Shown piece after piece: positions 10,596-21,182 of a stretch of 64,000 nucleotides of DNA; within the stretch, counting starts at the first letter, position 1; every line of letters starts with the position of its first letter. Under the pieces are notes generated by a model. It was not told the origin of the DNA. It worked only from the letters and a program-made list of their open reading frames with translations, and did not search any database. The position numbers and the translations under genes were made by a program. The stretch comes from Deinandra increscens subsp. villosa (taxonomy: Eukaryota > Streptophyta > Magnoliopsida > Asterales > Asteraceae): contig JBCNJP010000027.1 in the NCBI GenBank assembly GCA_039602395.1, positions 40,764,986-40,828,985 on the forward strand, written 5' to 3'.

Positions 10596-12332
10596 TTAAG
10601 CTGCATCTGACGCTTCAGCTTTGGCTTTCTCACACTCTTCAGCCAATTGAGCCTTTTCCTTCAAAACATCTTCATGAATATGAACCAACTTATAATATTT
10701 CTTTTGAAAATCCTTCAACTCTTTCTTTAACACCACAATTTCTTCAATTGAAATTTGACGATGTTGTTCAAAACGTGCAATTTCCTTGAGCAACTTCTCA
10801 CATTTATAACATTTAAATTCGTCATCTTTTGAATTCTCAGAAATCCTAGGTAATTCTTCTTGAACCAAAGATATACTTGAAGAAGTATCAGACTCAGTTA
10901 AAAAACTTTCATCATCAGCATGTTGAACGGTTAAAGCAATTGATGTTGGAGTATTATTCTTTTTAATTTCTGAATCTGCATTCCAGGCAAATCCATCTTG
11001 ATGCATAAATGTATCAGTCCAATCATGAGCAAGAGTAGCAGATTTCTGATCAACCTTTTCAGCTTTATCTGAAGGATGGAAAACTAAATGTGCATGCTGA
11101 CCAGTCTTCAATTTACTTTCTGCAGAACTTGGACATTCTCGAGAAAAGTGACCATAAACGGAACACTTATAACATTTCACCTTAGATTTGTCCAATCCAA
11201 TCTTTCCTTCCTGATTTAGTCTCTTCTCACAAGTTCTATTGAAAAATTTCTTCGTTCGACGAACCAACATAGCATATTGCCAATTCAGATCCATTTCCTC
11301 CAAATGATCATAATCAATCTGATCATAATCTTCATTTGCTAACTCAGCATTACTCACAGCACCAGTGATAACACCAAAGTATGAAGATACCAATGCAGAC
11401 ATTAACGCATTATAATCATCAACAGTTTGAACATAAAATGCACTTTGAGTCGAAGAACTAGGAATTGACACAGTACAACCAGCAGACGAATAACTTGGAG
11501 TTTCAGATTTACCTGTCAGGAATGCTGTAGGAGGTGCAGAACTAAGAATATTAGATTTCCCAGCATTCAAAGTTGAATCATTGTTATCATAATACACTGC
11601 AGGATTCTGAATTTGTTCAGGAAGTGACTTGTTTACTTTTAACTCCATATCCCTATCTTGGATTCTTTGAATCAAATCATTAAAAGACAACCTTGGATAA
11701 TCTTTATCATTAGTGATCATCATCACATAATTTTCCCACTTCTCGGGTAGAGCTTCCATAATCTTTTCCTTCCTATCTGCTTCATCTTTTGTAAGATTCA
11801 CCAAATTCATTTCACTCATTAAATGTGCAAATCTTGCAATCAGATTTGGAATCGATTCATTTTGATAATGCTTGAAGCTATCAAATTCCTTCTTCAGCAC
11901 CTTTTGTTGACTTTTCTTATACTGGTCATTGCCTTCACATCTCTTTTCTAGAGCATCCCATAAAATCTTTGCGGTATAATTGCTTGAAAATCGATGTAGT
12001 AAATCAGTAGGCAAAGCCATTGTTAAAGTGCCATAAGCCTTTTTCTCAGCTTGATATGCTTTCTTTTGTTCACCAGAAAGCTTCCTTTGAAGAATTGGTT
12101 CTCCATCCTCACCCTTAGGATATGTATATTGTTCAGAATACGATAACCACATATCGATATCATTTGCGGAAACAAACGCTTCAAATCGTGTCACCCAACT
12201 ATGATAATCTTCCAATTTAAGTAATTTGGGAACTTTCTGACTTGTTCCGATTTCATTATCATAGTTAATCATTGTTTGCATCGTTGCCTGAACCGAATTT
12301 TGAATAGCCGCGAACGCTTGAAAATCGGACAT
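10596..12332 (-). CDS. TR-GAG-1 Copia-type Gag (UBN2-like) with CCHC knuckle
   Basis: A 578-aa open frame from the ATG at 12332. It opens MSDFQAFAAIQNS and runs through a UBN2/Retrotran_gag_2-type region (about residues 30-250: LEDYHSWVTRFEAFV, LWDALEKRCEGNDQYK, ALPEKWENYVMMI). Then come a Ser/Thr-rich linker, a CCHC knuckle CYKCSVYGHFSRECP (about residue 387) and a long charged coiled-coil tail. Family role: forms the particle and binds element RNA. There is no pol downstream. Start choice: it is the first ATG after the leader, and TR-GAG-2 starts at the same place. Whether this open frame still makes protein is unknown. Confidence 0.8.
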   Translation of the reverse strand: MSDFQAFAAIQNSVQATMQTMINYDNEIGTSQKVPKLLKLEDYHSWVTRFEAFVSANDIDMWLSYSEQYTYPKGEDGEPILQRKLSGEQKKAYQAEKKAYGTLTMALPTDLLHRFSSNYTAKILWDALEKRCEGNDQYKKSQQKVLKKEFDSFKHYQNESIPNLIARFAHLMSEMNLVNLTKDEADRKEKIMEALPEKWENYVMMITNDKDYPRLSFNDLIQRIQDRDMELKVNKSLPEQIQNPAVYYDNNDSTLNAGKSNILSSAPPTAFLTGKSETPSYSSAGCTVSIPSSSTQSAFYVQTVDDYNALMSALVSSYFGVITGAVSNAELANEDYDQIDYDHLEEMDLNWQYAMLVRRTKKFFNRTCEKRLNQEGKIGLDKSKVKCYKCSVYGHFSRECPSSAESKLKTGQHAHLVFHPSDKAEKVDQKSATLAHDWTDTFMHQDGFAWNADSEIKKNNTPTSIALTVQHADDESFLTESDTSSSISLVQEELPRISENSKDDEFKCYKCEKLLKEIARFEQHRQISIEEIVVLKKELKDFQKKYYKLVHIHEDVLKEKAQLAEECEKAKAEASDAA

Positions 12333-12354
12333 TTTTGAAACACAGGTTACTGTT

Positions 12355-12600
12355 CACTCCGAACCTCGTCCGAACCTCCTCTGATCTGCCTTCGAACTTA
12401 AATCGAACTTAACAACGCCGAACTCTCTCTGAACCTGACCTTCGGACGAACAAAAACCAAATAACTCCGAACGATCACCGAACTTAGTCCGAACACAGAC
12501 CGATCCCTCACCGAACTCTCACCGAACCAATATAGAGACCGAACTCCGTCCGAACCTCAAGTTCGGAGCGGTTATGCCGAAATTGTCCGAACCTCAAACG
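12355..12600 (-). repeat. TR-GAG-1 leader array of CGAAC / GTTCG words
   Basis: Between the gag ATG and the primer site, on the plus strand, CGAAC (usually CCGAAC followed by CT or TT) occurs about 14 times in 245 bases, with one inverted GTTCGG. In element sense the word is GGTTCGG-like. The same word builds the palindrome in the LTR (7469-7485, 13051-13067). Spacing is irregular, so it is not a simple tandem repeat. Confidence 0.85.
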
Positions 12601-12829
12601 AGACACATTTCACTCGACCTCATTTTCTCGATTTTCAACGTTTTTGACTTGAATTTTTGACAGAAATTCAAGCAAACTCGATAGAAACGATCTAGACACA
12701 GATTTTTGACGAAAAGCACACTCCAGGCGATCAAACGAACTCAAAAATGATTGACATTTTCGCAAAAACGTGAATTTGAAATCAAAACTCCGAAAAACAC
12801 TGATTTCCGACTAGTAGAGCAAACCAAAT

Positions 12830-12841
12830 GCTCTGATACCA
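12830..12841 (-). other. TR-GAG-1 primer binding site (tRNA-iMet)
   Basis: TGGTATCAGAGC on the minus strand, 2 bases from the 5' LTR, complementary to the initiator tRNA-Met 3' end. Confidence 0.92.
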
Positions 12842-12843
12842 CT

Positions 12844-13185
12844 TGAAAGTGTGTGAGCGTACGGATCTTCTACTTAGTCGTAATGAAACCAATGTAAACG
12901 TGTAAAACACAGAGAGTAAATACAAATGACTTGTATTAACCACAGAGAACCACAGAGTGCAATCAGAGAATATGACACGGAAGCTTAGACTGTTATTCTC
13001 ATTTGAATACAACACAAGACTCACATATATATACTAGAGAAACCGCTGATCCGAACCTCAGGTTCGGCCCAAGGTTCGGCCATGTCCGAACTCCAGGTTC
13101 GGCCTGAGTTCGGACCTCAGCAAACTTGTGTGAATCCGTCTTGTATTCGATACTTCACATGATGATCAAGGACCATGTATCAACA
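12844..13185 (-). repeat. TR-GAG-1 5' LTR (right copy)
   Basis: A 342-bp LTR, TG...CA, same length as the left copy with about 6 substitutions seen by eye. It is followed by the CCGAC target duplication at 13186-13190. Confidence 0.93.
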
Positions 13186-13190
13186 CCGAC

Positions 13191-14569
13191 TAAAATTTCA
13201 TGTTAAATGAGTTGAAAACATTTAGAAACATTTCTAATAATGTTATTTTACAAGCTCTAGGTTTAAAACCCATTTATTTGAGTTTTGGACATTATTTGCT
13301 TAAGATGGAACTTTGAGGGGCCATTAGTGTAAATTCCTTTAAAGATAAATCTGCCCAAACCCCCCTCCCTCCTTCATTTCATGCATCTTCTTCCTCTCCC
13401 TCTTTTCTTCATGGCTCAAACACACACACACACACACACACACTTGCGATTTGGAGAAATCAAGCATCAAGGAGGTGAAATTCGAGGATCTTAAGCTCCT
13501 ACAAAGCTTCAAGAACACTAAAGGAAGCTCCATCTCCCCCCCATCTTCTCCAATCCGCGATTCCTCTTCAAGACTTGTAAGCCCTAGAACTTTCAAACTC
13601 AAAATTGGTAGGTTGCATGTGTTAAATTAGTGGTTATATGTATTTTGGTGTGCTAAGATGCCCATAGAACATGATTTAGGTTAGGATATGATGATTTGTG
13701 ATTTGGGGCTGTTTCGAGGTTGGGTTAAGGGCTGCAAATGTGATAAATTTAATGCGATGAAATGTTCTTGAAGTTCATTTGTGTGGATGAGCATGAAATT
13801 TTAGTGAAATTGCTATTTGGAAGTGTCATGTTTGATTTTTGCTATGATCTTGGTATGATTGTTTTTTTAACTGAAAATTTATGTTAAAGGGTTGTGTATG
13901 ATGTTACAAGAGGATTGATGACCAAATTGTTAATCAAAACTTTTAAACTGAAACTTTTGTAATATCCCATTTTTAGACAGATTTTGTCAAGTTTTTGGGT
14001 CAACTTGCACAGGTCATAACTTGCTCAATTTTTATCGAAATCAGTTGATTCTTCTTCCATAGTAATGTTCCATATCTTAGCTTTAATTGGGCTACTCGCA
14101 CCCATTCTTAAAATTCCGTTTGGTCACTCAAAATGTTGCTGCAAGTTAGGTGTGCAGGGTTGTATTTTTTCAGTTAATTGTAGACTTTGCATTTTGGTTG
14201 GACATGATTATTGTATTTTCTTGAAGGGATTATTGAATGATAATGTTGGTTATATAATAATACTAAGATCTAGAAGTTTTGGTAAACAATTTATAAGTCT
14301 TGTTCAAGTTATGCAATTTATAATCTTACTTTGACTATTTGGTAAAAAACTGATTTTGTCAACTTCCGACGCGCGTAACTTTCTCAATACTTAACTTTTT
14401 TAGTTGATTCTTTTTGCAACATGTCCTAAATGTTCTTAATTTATCGGGCCATTAATATAGAATAGCGAGCTAATGTTGAGTACTACTACTAGGGATTGAC
14501 ATCCCAGCTCAGCGGTGCACAGGATGCACCCTCCCGACTGACGGTCGACTGAGACCAATATTAGCCTAG
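13191..14569 (+). repeat. 3' LTR of Gypsy-1, second part, 3' end missing
   Basis: Resumes the LTR after TR-GAG-1. Bases from about 14022 match the 5' LTR from base 1, including the block GGTGCACAGGATGCACC and the CCGAC stem. It lacks about 500 bp relative to the 5' copy (equivalent to 377-888). It stops at TTAGCCTAGAA, where the 5' LTR would continue for another 550 bp to its end. It contains a (CA)n run at 13421-13443. No gene is seen in it; the frames 13339-13602 and 14065-14334 look spurious. Confidence 0.8.
13421..13443. repeat. (CA)n microsatellite
   Basis: An uninterrupted CA dinucleotide run inside the Gypsy-1 3' LTR, preceded by a CT-rich stretch. Confidence 0.95.
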
Positions 14570-14745
14570 AAAGGCCGATAGGGATTCTTGATCGAAATGT
14601 GCGACTAGGGAATAAAGAAGTGAACCAAGTGATGTTTCAATGGGAGCATACAAAGGGCTAAGATGTGACTTGGGAGTCTGAAGAGGAAATGCGACGTTAT
14701 TATCCGCATATATTCGGTATGTATTCTGTTTCAGGGACGGAACCC
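14570..14745 (+). pseudogene. 3' end of a second chromovirus pol (chromodomain)
   Basis: One frame reads GILDRNVRLGNKEVNQV then QWEHTKG, a stop, DVTWESEEEMRRYYPHIFG. This is the typical chromodomain end of plant Gypsy chromoviruses. A stop interrupts it near 14660. It abuts the broken Gypsy-1 LTR on the left, so most of this element was lost. Confidence 0.8.
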
Positions 14746-14749
14746 CTTT

Positions 14750-14762
14750 AAGGGGGTGGAGT
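14750..14762 (+). other. Polypurine tract before LTR-B
   Basis: AAGGGGGTGGAGT immediately precedes the TGTAACATCCC start of LTR-B and follows a chromovirus pol end in the same orientation. Confidence 0.8.
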
Positions 14763-15421
14763 TGTAACATCCCGGTTTTTAAATTGTGAAATTCCGTTAA
14801 ATTACATGTTAATTCATAGAATGGAATAGTAAAGCCCGTAACTTGGTTATAAATTGACAAATGTAAAAACAAAATAGTTGGCCTTAAGGTGTAATAATAG
14901 AGTTTTGGTAATTAAAAACCAAAACCTGAAAATAGAGGGGTTAAAGTTGCAATTAGGCAATAGTTTAATATGTAATATCTGGAAAGAAAAAGGGGGATCA
15001 CCATTTTGCTTCCTGGAGCTCGATCCTCACCTCTCAAACCCTTAGCAAAATCAAATTGATGCAATCCAAGGATTAAGCTGTGATTTTATGCAATTATAAT
15101 GAAATTGGAAGTGCCTTTCATCATCTAAACCCATTATTGAACCAAGAAAGTAAATCTCTAGACCTTTGCATGTCTAGGTCACGAAATTCATGTTGAAATT
15201 CTAGAAATCTATGGATAATTCTTGGTTCCTATGGTATTAGGAGTGTGTATATCATGTCGTATTCTTGTGTGATCATCAATTTGGTGATTTAGTCACCAAT
15301 TGCATAAGATGAACACTTGAGTTATTGACTACCTAAAAGTAATGTATAATGGTAGTTTATGATGTAATTTCATGTAAGATATATGATGAATTTGGATGTA
15401 TGATGATGGTTGGAAGGGATT
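14763..15421 (+). repeat. LTR-B, first part (3' LTR of second chromovirus)
   Basis: Starts TGTAACATCCCGG directly after a polypurine tract. It is interrupted at 15421 by LTR-C and resumes at about 36112. No coding sequence is seen. Confidence 0.75.
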
Positions 15422-15788
15422 TGTAACACCCCTTCCCGTTATAGATACTGGTTTAGTTGTTTAAAGTTACGGGGCGGAAAATTTCGTTTATATTACTTAT
15501 CAAAATCGAGTTATAACACACTAATCTCAAAACAAGTTAAGATTTAACTTCCGTTGTTTATCAGAGTGGCATCGAAACTTAATCATTAAAGACATTCACC
15601 ATATATCCACACTTCCAAAGGTTTGGTGTTCGGTTCCAAAGGACTCCACACGCGATCATGACCCATCAATCCCGCTTTGCACCTGCCATTAACACTAGTA
15701 ACACATTAGTATTAATGACATATAAGCACTTACCCAACCAAACCCACCTCAAACTAAGCAAATAATCATTTAAAACAATATCGGGTTC

Positions 15789-15856
15789 TAGGCGTACCGC
15801 CTAAAAAATTTCAAACAAACAGGCGATACGCCTAAAACAGCAAGCGTATCACTTGC
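15789..15856. repeat. Inverted-repeat cluster in LTR-C
   Basis: TAGGCG-TAC-CGCCTA (15789-15803), AGGCG-ATA-CGCCT (15821-15833) and the imperfect GCAAGCG-TAT-CACTTGC (15840-15856) follow each other within 68 bases. All share a GCG-three bases-CGC core (one base off in the third). Confidence 0.85.
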
Positions 15857-16499
15857 TAAATGTTCTGCAGTTTGGGTCTTAGCCAATTTTCCAGCTTTTC
15901 CCAGTTTTCCTCCATTCTTCTACAACTCATTTCAATTCAACCAACCTTTGTTTTCCTGCATTCTAAGGACATTTACAAGCTCAAATACACAACTTTGATC
16001 AAACATGAATTCACACTTTGAATTTGCATTAAACATATGTAAAAGCCAACCCATGACCCATTAAGCCCTAACCCATGCTAATTCGTACTTTCACCAATCT
16101 AGTGGTTCAAGATTTGACATCTTTACACATAAAAAATACTCATGTGTAGCTATACTACTAAAACACACATCTATGCACACTTTACAATTCAATCGAATAA
16201 ACATTTATTTAGCTAGTTTCATCCTTTTCTCGACACAAGTTTCCTTGTATCAAGTTAACACACTCACCCGAAGGTGCAATCGCAGCTTTTGGTTATCATT
16301 AACCACTTCCAATCCAACAATCACACTTAACCCATACGCGTACATTCATTCCATTCAGACATGACAATTTCTCCATTTGCATTCTTATTTCAGCCATGAA
16401 CATTTCACACTCATGACTCTAAGCCATTTCTTACCAAAACTTCTACTAAGCATGTATTACATACCACATTCCTATAACATTCAAAATACTTCTAGTGTT

Positions 16500-16810
16500 A
16501 CTCATCTTAACCCCAAGCGGGTCATACAATCATGCTTTACATCTCACATCTTAGCTTACCCATCACTACCCTATCGGGTCATGTTTACACATTTATTATA
16601 ACACCCTATGGTATTATCATTCTTACCCTAACGGGTCATTCCCTACATTCATACCCAAACGAGTCATTCGTTACAATCCTACCCAAAAATGGTCATTCAT
16701 TACAATCCTACCCAAACAGGTCATTCAACACACTCTTAACCCAAACGGGTCATTCATTTCAATATTTACCCAAACGGGTCATTCAACACACTCTTAACCC
16801 AAACAGGTCA
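16500..16810. repeat. Minisatellite CCCAAACGGGTCATTCA, left part
   Basis: A unit with the core CCCAAACGGGTCATTC plus a variable 10-15 base tail (TTTCAATCTT or ACACACTCTT) recurs several times. The array is cut by Gypsy-3 within one unit (GGTCA duplicated) and continues at 34171. Confidence 0.9.
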
Positions 16811-19567
16811 TGTCACACCCCGACCGACGGCGGAATATGTCGGGGCGCGAAGATTGTCCAGATGCACACAAGACTAATTCGAGTTGCAATATTCTTAATT
16901 AAACCCATTTCCATAAACATAGAATAAAGCATAAGCAAGTCATGATTCAAGGTCACAATTCAAAATATAACATCCAAACTAATAATCATAAAGTCTAATG
17001 TTTATTTAATAAGATCGTCTAAGTCCCTGCAACATGTTTAACATAAAGGTCAACTACAAGAGTTGGTGAGTAAAAATAGGTTTATCAATAGTGTATGATT
17101 AAAATCACTGCGATCCGTGAGTAATGTAAGTCCACATGCGATAAATGAGTAATGAATATATCAGATAAGAGCGTAATCAAACCCTGACATTAAGGTTTCC
17201 AATCACAATGCACCCAAGCCAAGGCAGGCCAAGTGGGCTTGTCAAGCCAATAGATCTATCACCGTAACCCCGACATTTTTAGTGTTAATAACTATGCGTA
17301 GAGTATGAGTACGAGTAAGAGCACAATCCACATATAACACACAAGTCTAATCATATAAGATCATACAATACGAGCACAGAATCGCATATAGTTTGAGTAA
17401 ATATTTATCGAGTAAGAGTTTGATACGTCACATGTTGCACCCCAAAACAATAAAGTAAAAAGGGGCTATGATACTCACATCGCAGGTGAGTCGAGATGAA
17501 AGAATAGCGATAACGATGCGTGAAAATCACGTCCAGAGATCACCTTGACGATTGACCGAGATCGAGCCAAAAATAGATAGATAAATGAGTAAAGTGATAA
17601 CCGTAACTTAACACGACACGACATGACACAACCAAATCATGACTCATTAGTGTTTTACTCAAGTGATAGCATACAGGCTTAGTTTGGGTTCAAGTCTATG
17701 CCCCAAGTAAGGTTGGATGGTCCTAATCTAGCAAACTAGCATGGAAGTCAAACTAGGTCAACAAAAGTCAACAAAAGTCAATTTCCATGGTAACAATTCA
17801 ACATATTTCACATATTTTTCATACAAGATCACATCTAACATAATCTATTATAGATTGTATAGATCTACTTGAATCTATAACCTAGCAAAGTCTAGCATGA
17901 ATCTAGCCAAATATAGCATAATACTCAACTTTTGGTCATAAAACAAACCCCATTAAGCATGCATGAGTGGAACAATCATTTAAACATATAAAAGTTCATG
18001 ATTTGTTGGTCTCACATACAGATCTAACTTCACATGCCAAGAATATTATAGATCTAAACATGTTAGGAGGTAAAAATGTCATTTTGAAGTTTATGACGCA
18101 CAATTCTAACCCTAGGTGATACACTTGTTGAGATCTAGCCATTTTATCATGTGAAACCCAACATTGATGATCATTACACATGGATTTGGTCCTAAACATC
18201 ATTCATGATGTAAATCAAGTTCATTTGAAACATAAATATGGAATCTTGATGAGAAAATCATTAGATCTAGCCCTAGATGACATGCTTTTCATAGATCTAG
18301 TCATGTTCTAACATAAAGTTACAATTTTGATGACATATGACATTGATTTTGGTACATAAGAGCATGCAATATCAGATCTAATCAATTTCCAACATAAAAA
18401 TCAAGTCTTGATGCATAAACTCTAGATCTATACCATAAAAGTATGCATAATCATAGATCTAAGCCAAAAACACAATAAAGTTCCAATCTTGGACCAAGAA
18501 ATCATTAGATCTAGATGAAAAGATGATTTAGAACATAGATCTAACCCTAAGAAGTCATAAAGGTCAGATGTTGATAAAATGGGATGAGGATTAACACTTA
18601 CCGGTAAACCGAAAAGATAAAGAAAAGGGGCGAAGAGGGTGGATCCATGCTTCAATCTTCAAAGATGGTATTAGGGTTTGATTAGAGGATTTCCAGAGGT
18701 TTTGGGACGTTTTAGAGCTGATGGGGGTTGAAAGTGGGGAGCATGGAGGCTAATGATGCTTAAATAGTGGGATAATTAGGGTTTCTGCCAAAAATGGTCT
18801 AGGGCGTACCGCCCTGAATTTATATATTTGGGGCGTACCGCCCCAAAGTGGCAGTCCGGTTCTTAATTATCGATTTCCCGATTCTGGTGCTCGGTTCTTC
18901 ATTTTTTGATGTTTTCGAGTCCCGTTTTCTCCCAAATCACCCAATTAATGGTCCTAACATGTTCATTACATTAAATACACTCAAAATGATATCAAATATG
19001 TCACATAACTCAAATATCGGCAAACATTAGGTCAAAACATGCACTTTTGGTCGGTTTTGCCATACGTATCACTTTTAAGCAATTCACCTATGATTTGTGA
19101 CTCGATCAAGTGCGCGATGACTCGTGACATTATGTGTGATCATATATGACTATAAGACTCATAAATATGACAAATCTGGTATTCGATACTCAAAAACGTG
19201 ATCTCCCGGTTAAAACCAAAATCGCGCGGGATTTACCGATCTTTCACCGATTGCATTCTAAACCGCAAATTCTTACACGTCCTCACTTGTATTCACTTGT
19301 ATGCTTAACTAGTATCACATAAAAGTCTCATACATGCTCGGATTGCTTGAATTCCCGGTTAAACGTAATTGTCAATGTATTCGCGGTAAAATCCAAGATA
19401 GTGGCAAATTCAATATCAAATCAATTAGTGAATATAATAGCGAATCCAATTTCATGAAATTAAATATAAAACATCATAATTAAACATAATTCTTCATTCG
19501 ATTATCAATCATTGGTTTTGGGCTACAAACGGATCAAAATGAATAACTGAAAATCAGAGATGTTACA
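16811..19567 (-). repeat. Gypsy-3 3' LTR (left copy)
   Basis: A 2,757-bp copy, TGTCACACCCCG to GATGTTACA on the plus strand. It lacks about 50 bp present in the right copy near 31577-31626. It contains the palindromes AGGGCG-TAC-CGCCCT (18801-18815) and TTTGGGGCG-TAC-CGCCCCAAA (18827-18847). Frames such as 17996-18202 and 18428-18655 are LTR sequence, not genes. Confidence 0.93.
18801..18847. repeat. Paired palindromes in Gypsy-3 left LTR
   Basis: Two perfect inverted repeats with 6-bp and 9-bp arms share the core GCG-TAC-CGC but have different, self-complementary outer arms. They are separated by 11 AT-rich bases. Confidence 0.92.
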
Positions 19568-19582
19568 GTCTCCCCTACTTTT
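19568..19582 (-). other. Gypsy-3 polypurine tract
   Basis: On the minus strand AAAAGTAGGGGAGAC abuts the 3' LTR start. Confidence 0.8.
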
Positions 19583-19607
19583 GGGAATTTCGTCCCGAAA
19601 TTAAAAT

Positions 19608-20228
19608 TCAAGAAGACTGAACGAACAACTGAGGGTATTTAGATTTCATTTGGTCCTCACGCTCCCAAGTGAACTCTGGCCCACGCTTAGATACCCAACG
19701 AACCTTGATGCTCGGGATACGACTGCGTTTGAGCTGTTTGACTTCACGATCCATGATCTCAACAGATTTCTCGACAAAGTGCATAGACTCGTCGATCTGG
19801 ACATCCTCAAGCGGAACATGAAGATTCTCATCAGCCAGACACTTTCGAAGGTTCGATACATAAAATGTGGGGTGGACATTAGCCAACTCATGAGGAAGAT
19901 CGAGACGGTAAGCCACTCTTTCGATTTTCTCAAGGATTTTGAACGGACCGACATAACGAGGTGCTAGTTTCCCTTTCTTTTCAAATCGGATGACACCTTT
20001 CCAAGGAGATACCTTTAAAAGGACAAGGTCGCCCTCTTTAAACTCAAGGGTTTTTCATCGCCTATCTGCATAACTCTTCTGACGACTTCTAGTAGCGAGC
20101 AAATGATCACGGATTTGAGAAATTTTGTTAGTCGTTTCCTGAATCAGCTCGGGACCGGTGATTTGTGTTTCACCGACCTCGCACCAGCATATAGGTGACC
20201 GACATTTACGACCATAAAGAGCTTCGAA
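19608..20228 (-). pseudogene. Gypsy-3 integrase C-terminus and chromodomain-like tail
   Basis: The clean frame 19608-19916 contains AYRLDLPHELANVHPTF, FYVSNLRKCL and the tail motif GPEFTWEREDQM ending YPQLF. This is the end of a chromovirus integrase with the chromodomain-related segment. Upstream, between about 19917 and 20228, the GPY/F-type region continues in shifted frames (short indels or stops near 20058). It is the last part of the polyprotein before the polypurine tract. Confidence 0.85.
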
Positions 20229-21116
20229 CTAGGCCATACCAATGCTCGAATGATAACTATTGTTATAGGAGAACTCGATGAGCGGTAGAAGAGTATCCCA
20301 ACTGCCACCGAAATCGATGACGCAGGCCCGGAGTATATCCTCGAGTGTCTGAATGGTGTGCTCAGACTGTCCATCAGTTTGAGGATGATAGGCAGTGCTA
20401 AGGTCTAAGCGAGTTCCCAAGGCGGTTTGAAGAGATTGCCAGAAATGAGAGGTAAAACGACCATCACGATCAGATATGATAGACAAAGAGGTGCCATGAT
20501 GTTTAACGATCTCGTTTACATAAAGTTTACCTAGCTTATCAGCCTTATCCTTCTCGTTGATAGCGAGAAAATGAGCAGATTTGGTCAAACGATCGACAAT
20601 GACCCAGATGTTTTCGTGACCTCTAGGGGTCTTTGGAAGTGTCGTGATGAAGTCCATCGAGATGTCCTCCCACTTCCAAACTGGAATTCTCGGTTGCTCA
20701 AGTAAACCGGAGTGTCGCTGGTGTTCGGTCTTGACCTTTAAGCAGGTAAGACACTTTGCTACATAGAGAGCAATGTCCTTCTTCATGCCGGGCCACCAAT
20801 AGAGTCTGCGGAGGTCAAAGTACATTTTATCCGAACCGGGATGAACCAAATTACGAGACTTGTGAGCCTCGTTCATGATGAATGCCCGAAGATCGTCTCG
20901 GTCAGGAATCCAGAGACGATCCATAAAATAAAGAAGGCCATCAGATTTAGTTTCGAGCTGAAGCTCGACACCACAAGATAGTTCCTCATGCAAGTTACCA
21001 CCTTCAACTGAGACACGCTGAGCAACAAGGATGCGAGTCTTGAGATCAGACCGATGAAGAGAACCCTGGAATAGAATAGGCTTTACATGCTCCTTACGAC
21101 TGAGTGCATCGGCCAC
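20229..21116 (-). pseudogene. Gypsy-3 integrase zinc-binding and catalytic core
   Basis: This 295-aa frame reads from the RNase H/integrase linker (MADALSRKEHVKP) through HHCC (HKSRNLVHPG, CLTC) and the DDE core: Asp in SMDFITTLP, Asp in ISDRDGRF, Glu in TDGQSEHTIQ. It ends at an in-frame TAG after SSIGMA, where relatives continue into FEALYGRKC; that motif is readable just beyond the stop. A single nonsense codon thus cuts the integrase before its C-terminal domain. Confidence 0.9.
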
Positions 21117-21182
21117 GACGTTTGCTTTTCCCGGATGGTAGCGAATCTCGCAGTCGTAGTCACTTAAGAGCTCAACCCAACG

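Larger units (their letters stand above)
7262..13185 (-). mobile_element. TR-GAG-1: gag-only Copia-type LTR retrotransposon
   Basis: A complete 5,924-bp element with 342-bp LTRs (TG...CA) and target duplication CCGAC (7257-7261 and 13186-13190). It is inserted in the Gypsy-1 3' LTR. On the minus strand, in order: 5' LTR, iMet primer site, word-rich leader, Copia-type gag with a CCHC knuckle, a second knuckle-bearing segment, about 1.6 kb of non-coding 3' sequence with three hairpins, polypurine tract, 3' LTR. No protease, integrase, RT or RNase H is present. This fits the known TR-GAG class of non-autonomous elements, so mobility would need enzymes in trans. The LTR copies differ at about 6 of 342 sites by eye. 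Confidence 0.92.
15422..16810 (-). repeat. LTR-C, first part: probable solo LTR
   Basis: Begins TGTAACACCCC on the plus strand. Its other end (TTTTTGGGATGTTACA) is at 36111, giving about 3.3 kb once Gypsy-3 is removed. Flanks are GGATT (15417-15421) and TGATT (36112-36116), a 4 of 5 match that could be a mutated target duplication. No primer site, polypurine tract or coding region lies inside, hence a solo LTR. Orientation is inferred from the CACCCC-type end, as in Gypsy-3. It holds palindromes at 15789-15803 and 15821-15833. The frames 16173-16364, 16377-16601 and 16532-16927 are not real genes. Confidence 0.65.
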
